Assembly: GCA_016291085.1 (NCBI GenBank)
Contig: JAEEVW010000005.1
Location: 49,110-113,109, forward strand
Length of the DNA stretch: 64,000 nt
DNA from: Prevotella sp.
GTDB lineage: Bacteria > Bacteroidota > Bacteroidia > Bacteroidales > Bacteroidaceae
Reading direction: 5' to 3'
This document shows positions 1 to 11,873 of this stretch, one piece after another. The position numbers and the translations under genes were made by a program. The number at the start of each line of letters is the position of its first letter. The first letter of the stretch is position 1. The notes beneath the pieces were generated by a model. It was given only the letters and a program-made list of their open reading frames with translations. It did not search any database and was not told where the DNA came from.

Positions 1-464
1 TCACTCAGCACAATCCAAAGATTTTGGCTTGCGTCAAATGTGACAGGAGCTTCTAACGTGATTTCATGGAAAGCATCACCGCCAACAGGAGTATACATCA
101 TCGAATAGATGGCATCTCCAGCAGGAGCAGTTTCGCCACCAGAGTAAATCAACAAGGTGATAGGATCTGTATTATAATCATTTTCATACACAGCAACTTT
201 TTCAAGTGTATTACCTGTCAACGTACTTGCAGGAAGCATAATACCCCAATATATCGTGCCACCACCTACGCCGATAGAAGTAGCTTGCACTCCATCGTCA
301 TAATACATCCAATTGCCATCGACAGTGGGTGCCTTGGCAACCGCCTGTCCGGTTCTCCCTGGAGCCAAGGATTTATTTCCGTTGGCAGCAAAGAACTGTG
401 CCCACGCGCCCGTCGTCACAATGAGGGCGAGGAGCATCATTAATGATCTTTTAATTGTCTTCAT
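1..464 (-). CDS. Secreted protein, N-terminal part only (CDS runs off the left edge)
   Basis: Minus-strand frame from ATG at 464: MKTIKRSLMMLLALIVTTGAWAQFFAANGNKSLAPGRTGQAVAKAPTVDGNWMYYDDG...; signal peptide, open to the window edge; absent from the ORF track because it is truncated. Confidence 0.85.
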   Translation of the reverse strand, partial: MKTIKRSLMMLLALIVTTGAWAQFFAANGNKSLAPGRTGQAVAKAPTVDGNWMYYDDGVQATSIGVGGGTIYWGIMLPASTLTGNTLEKVAVYENDYNTDPITLLIYSGGETAPAGDAIYSMMYTPVGGDAFHEITLEAPVTFDASQNLWIVLS

Positions 465-541
465 ATTATTGTCTACTTTATTATTTCTTTTATTCAAGCT
501 CGCCCATGCTCTTAACGAGCACGAGCAAGCTTAATACTATC

Positions 542-3500
542 TTACTTGATCACGGCCTTCTTACCATTGATGATGTAGACACCCTTCTGAGTCGGAGCAG
601 CGTTGAGCTTGCGACCATTCAGATCATAGTACTGACCCTCAGTCTCCATCTTAGCATTTACGGTATTGATGCCAGTCGTTCCACCGTCACCATAAACAAT
701 AGCGAGACTCGGAGCCTTTGGAGCAGCATCCTTTACAAACTCCAGCCAGCACTTGTTAGCACCGATGGTACCAGCACCACGAACCCATGCAAAGCTTGTG
801 CCATTGCAAGCGTAATACTCATTGGCAGCCATATCAGCTTCTGTGAAGGTCTGTCCAGTCAGTGTACCCTTGAACGCAGGAAGTACAGTAACCTCGTCAG
901 CTGCAGGAGCATCGGCTGTTTCCTCGGCAGGAACAATCCACAACTCCTTCTCAGCACCGCTGTTGTAAATCAGCATCGGGGTGTTGGCAGCTACTACGTT
1001 AAGCGGAGTAACAGTAACCTCATTTCCGTTAAGACCAGTCACAGTCATCAACTCACAGTCTGTATCGTAGATCAGGATGTCCTTATCGGTATAATAAGTA
1101 ATGTACGCGCCTGCGGGTATATTAATAGGAGAACCCAGACGAACAAGTTCGTAAGCAACGTTTACACGTCCGCCAGGACCTGGCATGATGAACGAAGCAG
1201 TGTTACCCTTCTTAGCCAGAGCAACATCCACACCAACAGGAGGAATAGAGCTGGCTGCAGGAACGGTGTAAGATGCAATTACTCCAGAAAGGCCTGTGGC
1301 TGTAGCATACGAAACAATCTCCTTTTCGTTAGCATCGGTGATTACAAAACCGCACTCACTATCATAGCTACCTGGTACCCATACGAAGTTGTATGTCTGT
1401 TCAGGAACAAGTTCAATGGTGCCTTCTGCCGAAGCTCCGCTAAGCGTCAGCTCGTTAACAACTTCACTTGTAGTTGCATTGACAATCTGGAGGGCAGCGC
1501 CATTCCAACCGTCACCATAGCTATCAGTGAGAACGTAATTGATAATCGGATCTGATGCTCCTACAGCATCATACGAAGCCGTTACACTTGCGAGCTTGTA
1601 GCCCTGTGCAGCATTAATCGTTACGGTTAAGCCCTGAGCGATATCAATCAGCTTACCATTAGCATCGACAGCCTTTGTGACGTCAGCATCACCAACCAGC
1701 ACGTTGGCCTGACCACCCTGAATGGTGTATTGACCTTCAGTAGCGAAGATGATTTCACCATCCATTGCACGCAGCTCGTAGTTGATGGTAACATCCTCTG
1801 TCGGCATTTCGAACGTAGCACTGAAGAGATCCTCAGACAACGTTACCGTAGTACCGGTTGAGCTTGCGCTGACAAATCTGTAGCCCTTAGCAGCAGTAAT
1901 AGTCACCGTGTAGGTCTCAGGAACTTCGAGCTTACCCTCAGCGTCAACAGCAGCCTTTTTACCATTCACTGTTACTGTAGCCTTACCATTCTGGATGCTC
2001 AAATCATTAGCAGCTACGAAGGTAACCTGATGTGGATAGGGAACAAACGTATACCAGAAGATTTCTGACTTATGCTCCTCACCGCCACCGCGATAGATGC
2101 TCTGGATACCAATCTTGTTCCAAGTACTGATGTCCATGTTCAGGTACAAACGATAGTTGTAAATATCATAATCATCAGTGAAGGTGTAAGGAATCTCTGT
2201 CATATCAGCATACAAGTACATGTATTCACTTGGTGACAGCGTCAGCGGGCTAACCGTGTGATTCACATCGTAATAATACTGATAAGACAACTTACCAACC
2301 AGAAGCGGATTACCCTCCGCATCAGTGTCAGGAACATTAATTGTCACATTGGGATAGTTGCCATCAAGTGTAGCAGCAGTAATTGTAGGCTGAGCAGGTG
2401 TTGCAGCTACGTCAGCAATCTCCTGCAGCGTCACATCCGTCAGAATCAGGTTAGGATCGTACAGCAACCATGCTGCGTTAATAAGCAAGTCGGTGGGTGA
2501 CTCCATCGTCAGGGTCTTAGCCTCAGGATCGTATGCCATCACGACATCCTCAAGGCCATTCTCTCCATAACCAGCGAAATAATAATCAAAGACCCAGAAC
2601 AAGAAACCAGCCTGTCCAAGGTACTGACCTGTGGGGAAGGTCACCTTGTTGGTCTTGGGATCCAAAGTACCCTTAATCCAAGCATCTGGCAGGTCTTCTG
2701 AGATACCCTGTACAAAGACATCAGTACCAGCAATGCCAACATTTACGTGCAGGTTGTAGTCTGAGAGAACATATTCACCAGTTTCCTGGTCTTCACTTAT
2801 GCTCTGAGATTTGAAGAGCCACTCAGTGGTGACAATGTCAGGAGCAGCGAGTGGATCGGGAGCAGTGCCCTTCACCATAGCAGGAATCCAATAGAAGAAG
2901 CCATACCAGTCGTAATTCAAACTTGCGCACTCATAAATATAAATATTCTCTGGCCAAGTCATTGTGCCAGCCTCTGCGTCATAAGCTACCACAACTGCAG
3001 AGACCAGAGATCCAGCTTCCCAGTCATAGCCAACAAAGTAATAGTCATTTAAGTCATCGTCATAGCCATAATACTGATCAGAAGCAAACGAAATGCTCTT
3101 ACCATCGGCACTTAAGGTTCCCTTAATCCAACCACCCTCAGTGACTGTATTGTAGCTAAATCCATAAACATAGACGTCATTACCGTCGAAACCAACCTTG
3201 AGGACTTTCTCTTCTGGAATCTCATCTTCACCATTGTAGAAATATCTGCCAACAGTCCAAGTTTCAGTAGTCAATCCTGCGGGAGGAGTAACGGTTTCAG
3301 GTTTTTCTGGAGCTCCCAAACTGAACACAGGAGCATCCCAATAGCAGTACACCTGAACCTCAGTAGCTGAAGCACTCTCAGCAATAAGGTCGGCGCACGT
3401 CAACGTACCAGCATCAGCATCATAAGTAAATGTGAATGCATCTTTAAATTCACTTGTTTGACTATCAATAGCAATCAAATACTCAGCGCCATACTCGTCC

Positions 3501-4066
3501 TCTCCCACAAACTGTCCACTGGGGAAGGTAATGGTGTTGTCAGACAAAGAACCTTTAACCCATGCAGTATTAAACCAATAAGCCAGATTCTGAATATAGA
3601 CATCATTGCCTACAAAAGCAATATTAACTGTGGGAATCTTAGAAGTATAATCCAGCCACCCACTACTGCTGTTCACATAGAACTTTCCACCAGTAGTATA
3701 ATATGGTGTAACCGAAGCGCCATCGGGCAATGTCACCAAACCACTGGTTCTGTTAGTCCTATTAGACTTAGACTTAGCATAAGCTTGCTGTGCTGCAAAC
3801 TTTGGGCTAGTCTTTGCAGGAGCCTGCAAAGCAACAGGTAATACTGGTTTGTTAGCCTTAGCCTTCTGCATGTTCTGCGGAAGAGCAGGCTTCGCAAACT
3901 TGAATGCGCTAGCATTTTCCTGGGTCAACCTTCCAGTACGCATCGCCTGAAGAGCTTGCTGCTTCGGCGTGAGCACACGCTGGGTTGCACTAGGTTTCTG
4001 CGCAAACGCAACGACTGACATCAGTAACAATGCCAGTGTCAAGAGAGTAAAATTCTTAATTCTCAT
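542..4066 (-). CDS. Large secreted protein with repeated beta domains and Prevotella-type C-terminal tail
   Basis: 1174 aa, signal peptide MRIKNFTLLTLALLLMSVVAFAQ, C-term YYDLNGRKLNAAPTQKGVYIINGKKAVIK. Confidence 0.85.
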   Translation of the reverse strand: MRIKNFTLLTLALLLMSVVAFAQKPSATQRVLTPKQQALQAMRTGRLTQENASAFKFAKPALPQNMQKAKANKPVLPVALQAPAKTSPKFAAQQAYAKSKSNRTNRTSGLVTLPDGASVTPYYTTGGKFYVNSSSGWLDYTSKIPTVNIAFVGNDVYIQNLAYWFNTAWVKGSLSDNTITFPSGQFVGEDEYGAEYLIAIDSQTSEFKDAFTFTYDADAGTLTCADLIAESASATEVQVYCYWDAPVFSLGAPEKPETVTPPAGLTTETWTVGRYFYNGEDEIPEEKVLKVGFDGNDVYVYGFSYNTVTEGGWIKGTLSADGKSISFASDQYYGYDDDLNDYYFVGYDWEAGSLVSAVVVAYDAEAGTMTWPENIYIYECASLNYDWYGFFYWIPAMVKGTAPDPLAAPDIVTTEWLFKSQSISEDQETGEYVLSDYNLHVNVGIAGTDVFVQGISEDLPDAWIKGTLDPKTNKVTFPTGQYLGQAGFLFWVFDYYFAGYGENGLEDVVMAYDPEAKTLTMESPTDLLINAAWLLYDPNLILTDVTLQEIADVAATPAQPTITAATLDGNYPNVTINVPDTDAEGNPLLVGKLSYQYYYDVNHTVSPLTLSPSEYMYLYADMTEIPYTFTDDYDIYNYRLYLNMDISTWNKIGIQSIYRGGGEEHKSEIFWYTFVPYPHQVTFVAANDLSIQNGKATVTVNGKKAAVDAEGKLEVPETYTVTITAAKGYRFVSASSTGTTVTLSEDLFSATFEMPTEDVTINYELRAMDGEIIFATEGQYTIQGGQANVLVGDADVTKAVDANGKLIDIAQGLTVTINAAQGYKLASVTASYDAVGASDPIINYVLTDSYGDGWNGAALQIVNATTSEVVNELTLSGASAEGTIELVPEQTYNFVWVPGSYDSECGFVITDANEKEIVSYATATGLSGVIASYTVPAASSIPPVGVDVALAKKGNTASFIMPGPGGRVNVAYELVRLGSPINIPAGAYITYYTDKDILIYDTDCELMTVTGLNGNEVTVTPLNVVAANTPMLIYNSGAEKELWIVPAEETADAPAADEVTVLPAFKGTLTGQTFTEADMAANEYYACNGTSFAWVRGAGTIGANKCWLEFVKDAAPKAPSLAIVYGDGGTTGINTVNAKMETEGQYYDLNGRKLNAAPTQKGVYIINGKKAVIK

Positions 4067-4245
4067 GTCGCAAAAATAATTAGTTTAACTTATAGTTTTT
4101 TTTAATAAATTTTGTCCTTTATCGTGCAAAGGTAGGGAAAAACTATGAAACAGCCAAATAAATCGCAAAAAAAAACACATTCCTACACATTATTTATAAA
4201 TAAAGGAATGATGAATGCGTGCAGAAATGAAAGAAAATACGGGAA

Positions 4246-5652
4246 TTATAAAAGAAAGTCGGTAGAAGCAGACAGGTGCATTTCCTGTTGGGCTACAGGG
4301 TGTCGGAACCAGAGTTCAGCAGCATGAAGCATCAGCCGCTGGCCCTTTTGTCGCTTTCCATAGAGTTCATCACCAACGATGGGACGCCCCAACCCGTCAG
4401 GATGAGCACAATGGATGCGCAACTGATGCGTGCGTCCCGTCTGGGGCCACAGCGCCACCAGGCAATCCGACAGGAATTCGTAGTCGGTAACGGCCCGCTT
4501 GCCATGTTCCAAATCGACCAGCTGTCGGGGGCGGTTCATGGGGTCAGGCCTCAGGGGCAGCGAGATGCGACCAGAATGGGTAGGGTTGGTAGGGGTGTTA
4601 GGCTTATTAGGTTCTAGGACGGCCAGGTACTTTTTCTTTACCTGATGTTTCACGAACTGCTCCTGCAGGGCGCGATACACCTCCTGTGTCTTGGCTGCAA
4701 TGAGCAGTCCGCTGGTTCCCATATCAAGCCGATGGGCCACAAAGCTGCCCGGATAGCGTTCCTGCATGATGGTTTCCACACTATACTGCCCTATACGGCC
4801 TGGCACAGACAGCAGGCCAGAAGGTTTGTTGACCACCACCAGCCAATCGTCCTCATAGACGACGGGCAGCTCCATCTGCTGAAGGCCAAGCAGTTCCGGA
4901 TCGGGGTCTACGTCCAGTCCCTGCAGCATCCACGTCAGAATGGGCTTGCACTTGCCACGACAAGCAGGATAGTAATTCAGATGATGACGCAACTCGGTCT
5001 TTGTGGTAGCTCCCCACCAGAACTCAGCCATACACAGGGGGTTCAGTCCCTGCTGATAGGCATATTGCAGTAGTTTCGGAGCACAGCAGTCGCCTGTGCC
5101 ACCAGGGGGCAGCGGATATTTCTGCAATAACTTAGGGCGGTTATAATACTCCTGCCAGATGTCGACGAGGTCCTTCACCTCACCACGGGCATTCAGCAGC
5201 TGGTACTGATGAAACAGCCACGTCTGCAGCTCCTGCGAGAGCTGCTTGGAATCTCCATAAAGTCCGGAAATTCCGGATTTTCCGGATTCTTTAGCCATCC
5301 TGGAAATCTCGCGCTCGGTAGTCTTAAAGTGTCCATCGGGCTGTTGGGCGTCGTACACGGGCGGCACAAAGTATTCCCAGTCGTTCCTTCCTGCCAGCAA
5401 GCCGCTGTAAGCGGTCAGGAAACCATAGGATTTCCTAGGATTCCTAGGACTTCCTAGGATGTCTTGCTCTACGACCAAGACTCCAAACATCTTCCCCTGA
5501 TCGGCATCTTCGCGAATCTCGGGGTGAGCAGCAATATACGCCTGCACTTCCTTGGCTGCCAACTGGCACAAGGGGTGCGGCTCGTAGCAGAACGGATAAG
5601 TAAACCGTTCTGGAGCCTCTAAATGACTGTCTAACAGATGCAGATGTTCCAT
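4246..5652 (-). CDS. RluA-family pseudouridine synthase with Bacteroidetes-type N-terminal extension
   Basis: HRLDMGTSGLLIAAKT, GRTHQLRIHCAHP motifs; start probably at 5652 (MEHLHLLD) downstream of a TATCTTCGC promoter-like motif rather than 5697. Confidence 0.88.
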   Translation of the reverse strand: MEHLHLLDSHLEAPERFTYPFCYEPHPLCQLAAKEVQAYIAAHPEIREDADQGKMFGVLVVEQDILGSPRNPRKSYGFLTAYSGLLAGRNDWEYFVPPVYDAQQPDGHFKTTEREISRMAKESGKSGISGLYGDSKQLSQELQTWLFHQYQLLNARGEVKDLVDIWQEYYNRPKLLQKYPLPPGGTGDCCAPKLLQYAYQQGLNPLCMAEFWWGATTKTELRHHLNYYPACRGKCKPILTWMLQGLDVDPDPELLGLQQMELPVVYEDDWLVVVNKPSGLLSVPGRIGQYSVETIMQERYPGSFVAHRLDMGTSGLLIAAKTQEVYRALQEQFVKHQVKKKYLAVLEPNKPNTPTNPTHSGRISLPLRPDPMNRPRQLVDLEHGKRAVTDYEFLSDCLVALWPQTGRTHQLRIHCAHPDGLGRPIVGDELYGKRQKGQRLMLHAAELWFRHPVAQQEMHLSASTDFLL

Positions 5653-5694
5653 TTTCGACTGCGAAGATACACAAAATTTGCAAACTCCATGTGA

Positions 5695-7128
<1,434 letters not shown>

Positions 7129-7152
7129 TCCACAGATTACTGATTCATAAAA

Positions 7153-7189
7153 GGAGGCTGTTCCGATGGGAACAGCCTCCTGTCTTTTT
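7153..7189 (+). terminator. Rho-independent terminator after eno
   Basis: GGAGGCTGTTCC-GATG-GGAACAGCCTCC followed by TGTCTTTTT. Confidence 0.9.
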
Positions 7190-7220
7190 ATCCGTTTCAC
7201 CAACACGGGCTGACGCTCTC

Positions 7221-7283
7221 AGTCCGACGGCTTCGGACTCCCAGTCCGACGGCCTCGGACTCGCAGTCCGAAGGCGTCGGACT
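7221..7283. repeat. Three tandem 22-bp units, each a 7-bp-stem hairpin
   Basis: AGTCCGA-CGGCT-TCGGACT, AGTCCGA-CGGCC-TCGGACT, AGTCCGA-AGGCG-TCGGACT. Confidence 0.9.
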
Positions 7284-7293
7284 ACGAGCCCCA

Positions 7294-10200
7294 CTACTTC
7301 ACTACAATGGTACGTCCTTTGTAAATGTAGAGACCCTTGGCGGGTTTGTCGACGCGGACACCCTGAATGGTGTACCATTTGCCATCTTTAGACGTTTCGC
7401 CAGTCAGTGTTGAGATGCCTGTATCCTGGGCCACGTAAACATTAAGGAATGTCATACAGCGGTCGTAGTAGTCATCACCACCAAAGAAAGCAGTAATAGT
7501 CACATCACCAGCTTTGTCGCCCAGCGTGACAACGCCTTGCTCATCAACAGTTGCCATCGTCTCGTCGCCAGACCAATAGACAAGAGGCAACTGGTTTGGA
7601 TTGTGCATTTCGGGGATTTGGAACGTCTTGACGCTGAGCATCACCTGTATGTCAGATTCCTTAAACCACAGTTCAGGAACCGCCTTCTCGACAATCACCT
7701 CATAAGAAGCGACATCAGGAGCATACATCTCATTGCCGTCAAAGACAGCACTGATCATGGCGGAACCCGACTTGCCAATGGTGACAGCACCTGTTTCGGG
7801 GTCTACTGCTGCCACTTCGGGATTACTGCTTTCGTAAACCACTGGCACGTCAAATTGGTTGTTCAGCGTTGGAGACTTGAAAACAGGATCTTTTGCAACA
7901 GCAGAGAAACTGGTCTCTTCAAAACTCAACAACGCCTTGTAGCGTCCGACTTTCAGCGTATAGGAGGCTTTTCCTGCAGCATACTCATCATTACCTTTAA
8001 AGACAGCCATAATCTCTGTAACGCCCTCGACACCAGTCAACGTGATAACACCTGTCGATTCATCGATGGTGGCAATCTCTGTCTTGCTCGACGAATAGAC
8101 AACGGGCAAATTGTAAGGATTGTTCAATACGGGCAGTTCATAACCCGGGCCAAACAACTCGGGCCGGACCATCGTCGTCGATACGGGGAATGACAAATCA
8201 GGACTGTGCTTCTCGGGTTTCATCAGCACGATATCGTCCAGACGGGCATTCTGAGATGTTTCATTGGCGAACGTCAGTTGCAGTGTCGACGTGTTATCGG
8301 GAACATTCACTATATAATTATAGGTCTTTCCGGAATGACTGTCAGAAGTGATGCAGACACCCTCTGTCTCAGAAGTAACCGTCAGCGATTTGTTACTCTT
8401 GAACGAAAGCTTGCATTCACCGGAAACCATGCCTATGGCAATATTTGCTGTCAGCGAGTTGACGTTGCGACTCTTATTGGGAACCAACACCTCAGGAGCC
8501 GTTCCACCTGCCAACTTCTCGTTATAGATGACAGCATATTCGCCTCCATCACCCGAATAACATGCATTTTCATTGACGACATCCTCAACAGGGAAATTTG
8601 CTGCAGCACCCGTGAAATCTTCCTTCCAAACATAGTCAACTGAAAGATCGGTAGGTGTCACACTGGCGAAGCGATACTTTGCCTCTCCCACCCAACTCTC
8701 ATCATCTGCTGAGACAGCCATTGCCTTGATGGTCACATTAGTGCCAATAGTCAGTGGTTCGGTATATACCGTGCTGGCTGTGGTAGGATCGCTGCCGTCC
8801 ATCGTATAATAGATGGTTGCACCTTCAGTAGCACATGTGATGCTGACAGTCTGAGGTTCGACATACACGCCACCCTTAGGTGAGAATTCTGGTGTCATGA
8901 CGGTGCTGGTACCCAAGAAATCGAACGAAATGGTGCCATCCGCATTCTTGACGATGTTCTTGACACCTTTGTGCAACAACTTCATGCCATCCAAATTCTT
9001 ATTATAAAGCTCTGCAGCAGGACTGGACGTATCAAAAAAAGTGTCATTGCCATTCATATTAGGATAGATGTCGTTACCAAGCTGAGTGGGATAGCGGTTA
9101 GCGCCATAACCCGTGAAGTTATAACTGCCGTCAGAAGGTATCCAAGTCATTCGCTGATGGTTGGGATCATCGTTGGGCTGGTTCATCGACCAAATATAGG
9201 CATTATAATCCACATGAATAATGAGCAGGCCACTGCCAGGCAGGCTCTGGTCCCACCCAGACAATGTGCGGTTTTCCAACAAGAAATACTCATCGCGATG
9301 TCCGTCGTTGTACATCACATAGAATTCGCCGCCATCCTGCAAGCCTTTCATGTTTTCTACTTTCGCCTTGCCTTTGTTCAGTTCTATAGGCAGCTTCCAG
9401 CCTGCCATCCAGCGCTCATAGCTGGTATAACCTGCCGGGCGGAAACCATAGCCGTTATACGAACCACCACTCATCAAGTCCCAGTTATCCATTCCCTGAC
9501 CACCAGAATAGTCGATATCATAAAAGTCGGGATAGCCCAAGCAGTGACTGAATTCATGACACATGGTACCAATACCCTCAATCTGTCCATTAGCCATCAG
9601 CTCACTGCCACAGGCATAGGTGTTGACCTTCAGACCATTGCCGACGGTCACCATTCCCTCTCCACTATCTGACAAAGACCAGGCATGAGGCCAGATGGTA
9701 TTGGTAGCGCCACCGTCAGCCTCGCCTTTACCGGCATAGACGAAATATACCTGATCTACATAGCCGTCACCGTCCCAGTCGTACTGGCTCCAGTTCTCCA
9801 CCTGGTCTTTCACCAACTCGACAGCCTCATGGGCCATTTCTGCCGGGTGCTTGTCATTACCTTGGAAATCGTTACTACCATAATAAGATTGCGTTTTAGA
9901 CACGGTAACTGGTCCCACGATATCGAAGGTCAGCTGAAACTGGCCTTCGCTTTGGGCATTGAAGTAGTCATACATAGACCCCACGAAATTACCCTCATTA
10001 AAATTCTGCTCATTGGCAATGCGTACGTAAAGGGCACTGTCGTTGCTGGCCTGGAACGAGACATTCGAGAAATTAACCAAGATGACCAGGCCCTTTTTCT
10101 GTCCGAAATAGGAACCTACTTCACCGATGCGACGGCTTTGCAACCGCTGGGCACGGCGCGCATTGGCTGCAGCACGGCGAGTCTTCGCGTGCTGTTTCAC

Positions 10201-10431
10201 AGCCTCGGCATCCACCTCCGTGAAATAATCATGGCCGTCGATTTGTTGATAAGACTTGCCGTTGTCTGCCATCCAAAAGTGACCATATTCGTCACCAACC
10301 AGACGGGCATTGACAATGGTTCCGTCACTCAATGTAATCGCTCCTGTCACGTTGCGCTTGGCAGGAACGGCCAGTATTGAGATACTTGTCAGTATCCACA
10401 ATAAAACCATATAGTATCTTTTCATCTGCAT
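7294..10431 (-). CDS. M6-family secreted metalloprotease with Ig/Big-like repeats and C-terminal tail
   Basis: MCHEFSHCLGYPDFYD zinc-binding motif; signal peptide MQMKRYYMVLLWILTSISILAVPA so start nearer 10431 than 10539; C-term GKWYTIQGVRVDKPAKGLYIYKGRTIVVK. Confidence 0.88.
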   Translation of the reverse strand: MQMKRYYMVLLWILTSISILAVPAKRNVTGAITLSDGTIVNARLVGDEYGHFWMADNGKSYQQIDGHDYFTEVDAEAVKQHAKTRRAAANARRAQRLQSRRIGEVGSYFGQKKGLVILVNFSNVSFQASNDSALYVRIANEQNFNEGNFVGSMYDYFNAQSEGQFQLTFDIVGPVTVSKTQSYYGSNDFQGNDKHPAEMAHEAVELVKDQVENWSQYDWDGDGYVDQVYFVYAGKGEADGGATNTIWPHAWSLSDSGEGMVTVGNGLKVNTYACGSELMANGQIEGIGTMCHEFSHCLGYPDFYDIDYSGGQGMDNWDLMSGGSYNGYGFRPAGYTSYERWMAGWKLPIELNKGKAKVENMKGLQDGGEFYVMYNDGHRDEYFLLENRTLSGWDQSLPGSGLLIIHVDYNAYIWSMNQPNDDPNHQRMTWIPSDGSYNFTGYGANRYPTQLGNDIYPNMNGNDTFFDTSSPAAELYNKNLDGMKLLHKGVKNIVKNADGTISFDFLGTSTVMTPEFSPKGGVYVEPQTVSITCATEGATIYYTMDGSDPTTASTVYTEPLTIGTNVTIKAMAVSADDESWVGEAKYRFASVTPTDLSVDYVWKEDFTGAAANFPVEDVVNENACYSGDGGEYAVIYNEKLAGGTAPEVLVPNKSRNVNSLTANIAIGMVSGECKLSFKSNKSLTVTSETEGVCITSDSHSGKTYNYIVNVPDNTSTLQLTFANETSQNARLDDIVLMKPEKHSPDLSFPVSTTMVRPELFGPGYELPVLNNPYNLPVVYSSSKTEIATIDESTGVITLTGVEGVTEIMAVFKGNDEYAAGKASYTLKVGRYKALLSFEETSFSAVAKDPVFKSPTLNNQFDVPVVYESSNPEVAAVDPETGAVTIGKSGSAMISAVFDGNEMYAPDVASYEVIVEKAVPELWFKESDIQVMLSVKTFQIPEMHNPNQLPLVYWSGDETMATVDEQGVVTLGDKAGDVTITAFFGGDDYYDRCMTFLNVYVAQDTGISTLTGETSKDGKWYTIQGVRVDKPAKGLYIYKGRTIVVK

Positions 10432-10663
10432 CACTATTAAGAATATAAGTTTGACGAGCGTGCAAAGGTAGCTAAAAAAGGGAAATATACCAAACAATTG
10501 TATAAAAAATGCAATAATAGTACACTCTTTACCCGCCAAAAATTATTATTTTTATGTATTTTTGCAATTTTTTAGGAAAAATGTTGCATAATTGCAAAAT
10601 AATTCGTAACTTCGCACCCTAAACAGCTAGTATTCAATGTATTCAACTTAATATTAAGTAATT

Positions 10664-11791
10664 ATGAAAATGAAGAAAGTAATTTTAGTAGCTATTCTTG
10701 CCTTAGTAGGTATGAATGCTATGGCACAGCGCCAGGAGAAGGTCGTTGACCGTATCGACCAGCGCACCGTGCAGGAGTTAGATCACGTGGATGTAAACAC
10801 GCTGTTCAAGCCTTACTGGTATCTTGATTTGCAGGGTGGTGCTCAGTGGACCATCGGTGAAGCCAAGTTCAAGGATCTGCTGTCACCCAACGTACAGCTG
10901 GGTATCGGCTACCAGTTCTCAAAGGTTGTTGGTGCCCGTCTGGCATTCAACGGCTGGCAGTCTAAGGGTGGTTTCGACAACCGTGAGATCATGAATTTCA
11001 AGTGGAAGTATATTGCTGGTGGTCTCGACCTGACCTTCAACCTGTCTAACCTGGTTGCTGGCTGGAACCCCAAGCGTCTGTTCAACCTGTCACTCTTCGT
11101 TGGTGGTGGTGCAAACTATGAGTTCGACAACGACGAGGCTAAGGCACTGGCTGCTCAGGGCTATAACATGCAGTATCTGTGGGATGACAAGGAGATTCGT
11201 CCTTATGGCCGCGTAGGTCTGCAGGCTATGTTCCGTCTGAGCGACGCTGTGAACCTGTTGTTCGAGGGTAACGCCAATGGTCTGAGCGACAAGTACAACT
11301 CTAAGTATGGTGACAACATCGACAAGTACGTGAATGCACTTGTTGGTCTGCGCATCAACCTGGGTAAGACCTATCGTGAGGAGTCTCATGAGGTTTACCG
11401 CGACGTGATTGTTTACGATACTATCTACAAGTATGTGACCATCGAGGAGCCCAAACCCGTTAAGATTGAGCCCATCCGCCGCGATGTATTCTTCATCATC
11501 AACAAGTACGACATTCAGGATACCGAGGTTGACAAGATTGCCGACGTTGCTGCATACCTGAAGAAGTATCCCAATGCAAAGGTGAACGTAGTAGGTTATG
11601 CTGACGCTGGTACTGGTAACGACAAGATCAACGACCGTCTGGCTAAGCAGCGTGCTGACATCGTAGTGAAGGAACTTATCGAGAAGTATGAAATCGCTGC
11701 AGAGCGCATCACCTACGACTCTAAGGGTGCACACGAGCAGCCGTTCGAAGAGAACGACAAGAACCGTGTATCTATCATGATTGCTGAATAA
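10664..11791 (+). CDS. OmpA-family outer membrane protein
   Basis: Signal peptide; beta-barrel-like N-term; OmpA-like C-term NVVGYADAGTGNDKINDRLAKQRADIVVKELIE. Confidence 0.92.
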   Translation: MKMKKVILVAILALVGMNAMAQRQEKVVDRIDQRTVQELDHVDVNTLFKPYWYLDLQGGAQWTIGEAKFKDLLSPNVQLGIGYQFSKVVGARLAFNGWQSKGGFDNREIMNFKWKYIAGGLDLTFNLSNLVAGWNPKRLFNLSLFVGGGANYEFDNDEAKALAAQGYNMQYLWDDKEIRPYGRVGLQAMFRLSDAVNLLFEGNANGLSDKYNSKYGDNIDKYVNALVGLRINLGKTYREESHEVYRDVIVYDTIYKYVTIEEPKPVKIEPIRRDVFFIINKYDIQDTEVDKIADVAAYLKKYPNAKVNVVGYADAGTGNDKINDRLAKQRADIVVKELIEKYEIAAERITYDSKGAHEQPFEENDKNRVSIMIAE

Positions 11792-11812
11792 TCATTCACA
11801 GTTCATAAAACA

Positions 11813-11850
11813 AACGAGGGGCTGCTCAATCGATGAGCAGCCCCTCGTTA
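11813..11850 (+). terminator. Strong hairpin terminator after the OmpA-family gene
   Basis: AACGAGGGGCTGCTCA-ATCGA-TGAGCAGCCCCTCGTT. Confidence 0.85.
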
Positions 11851-11873
11851 TTTCTTATTGGAGAAGAGCGAAA

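Noticed and set aside
455-1555. 366-aa plus-strand ORF
   Set aside because: Antisense to the 1174-aa secreted protein gene
7221-7283. Possible CRISPR array
   Set aside because: Only three contiguous 22-bp units with no unique spacers; the same holds for the 35157, 35289 and 46672 arrays; no cas genes seen
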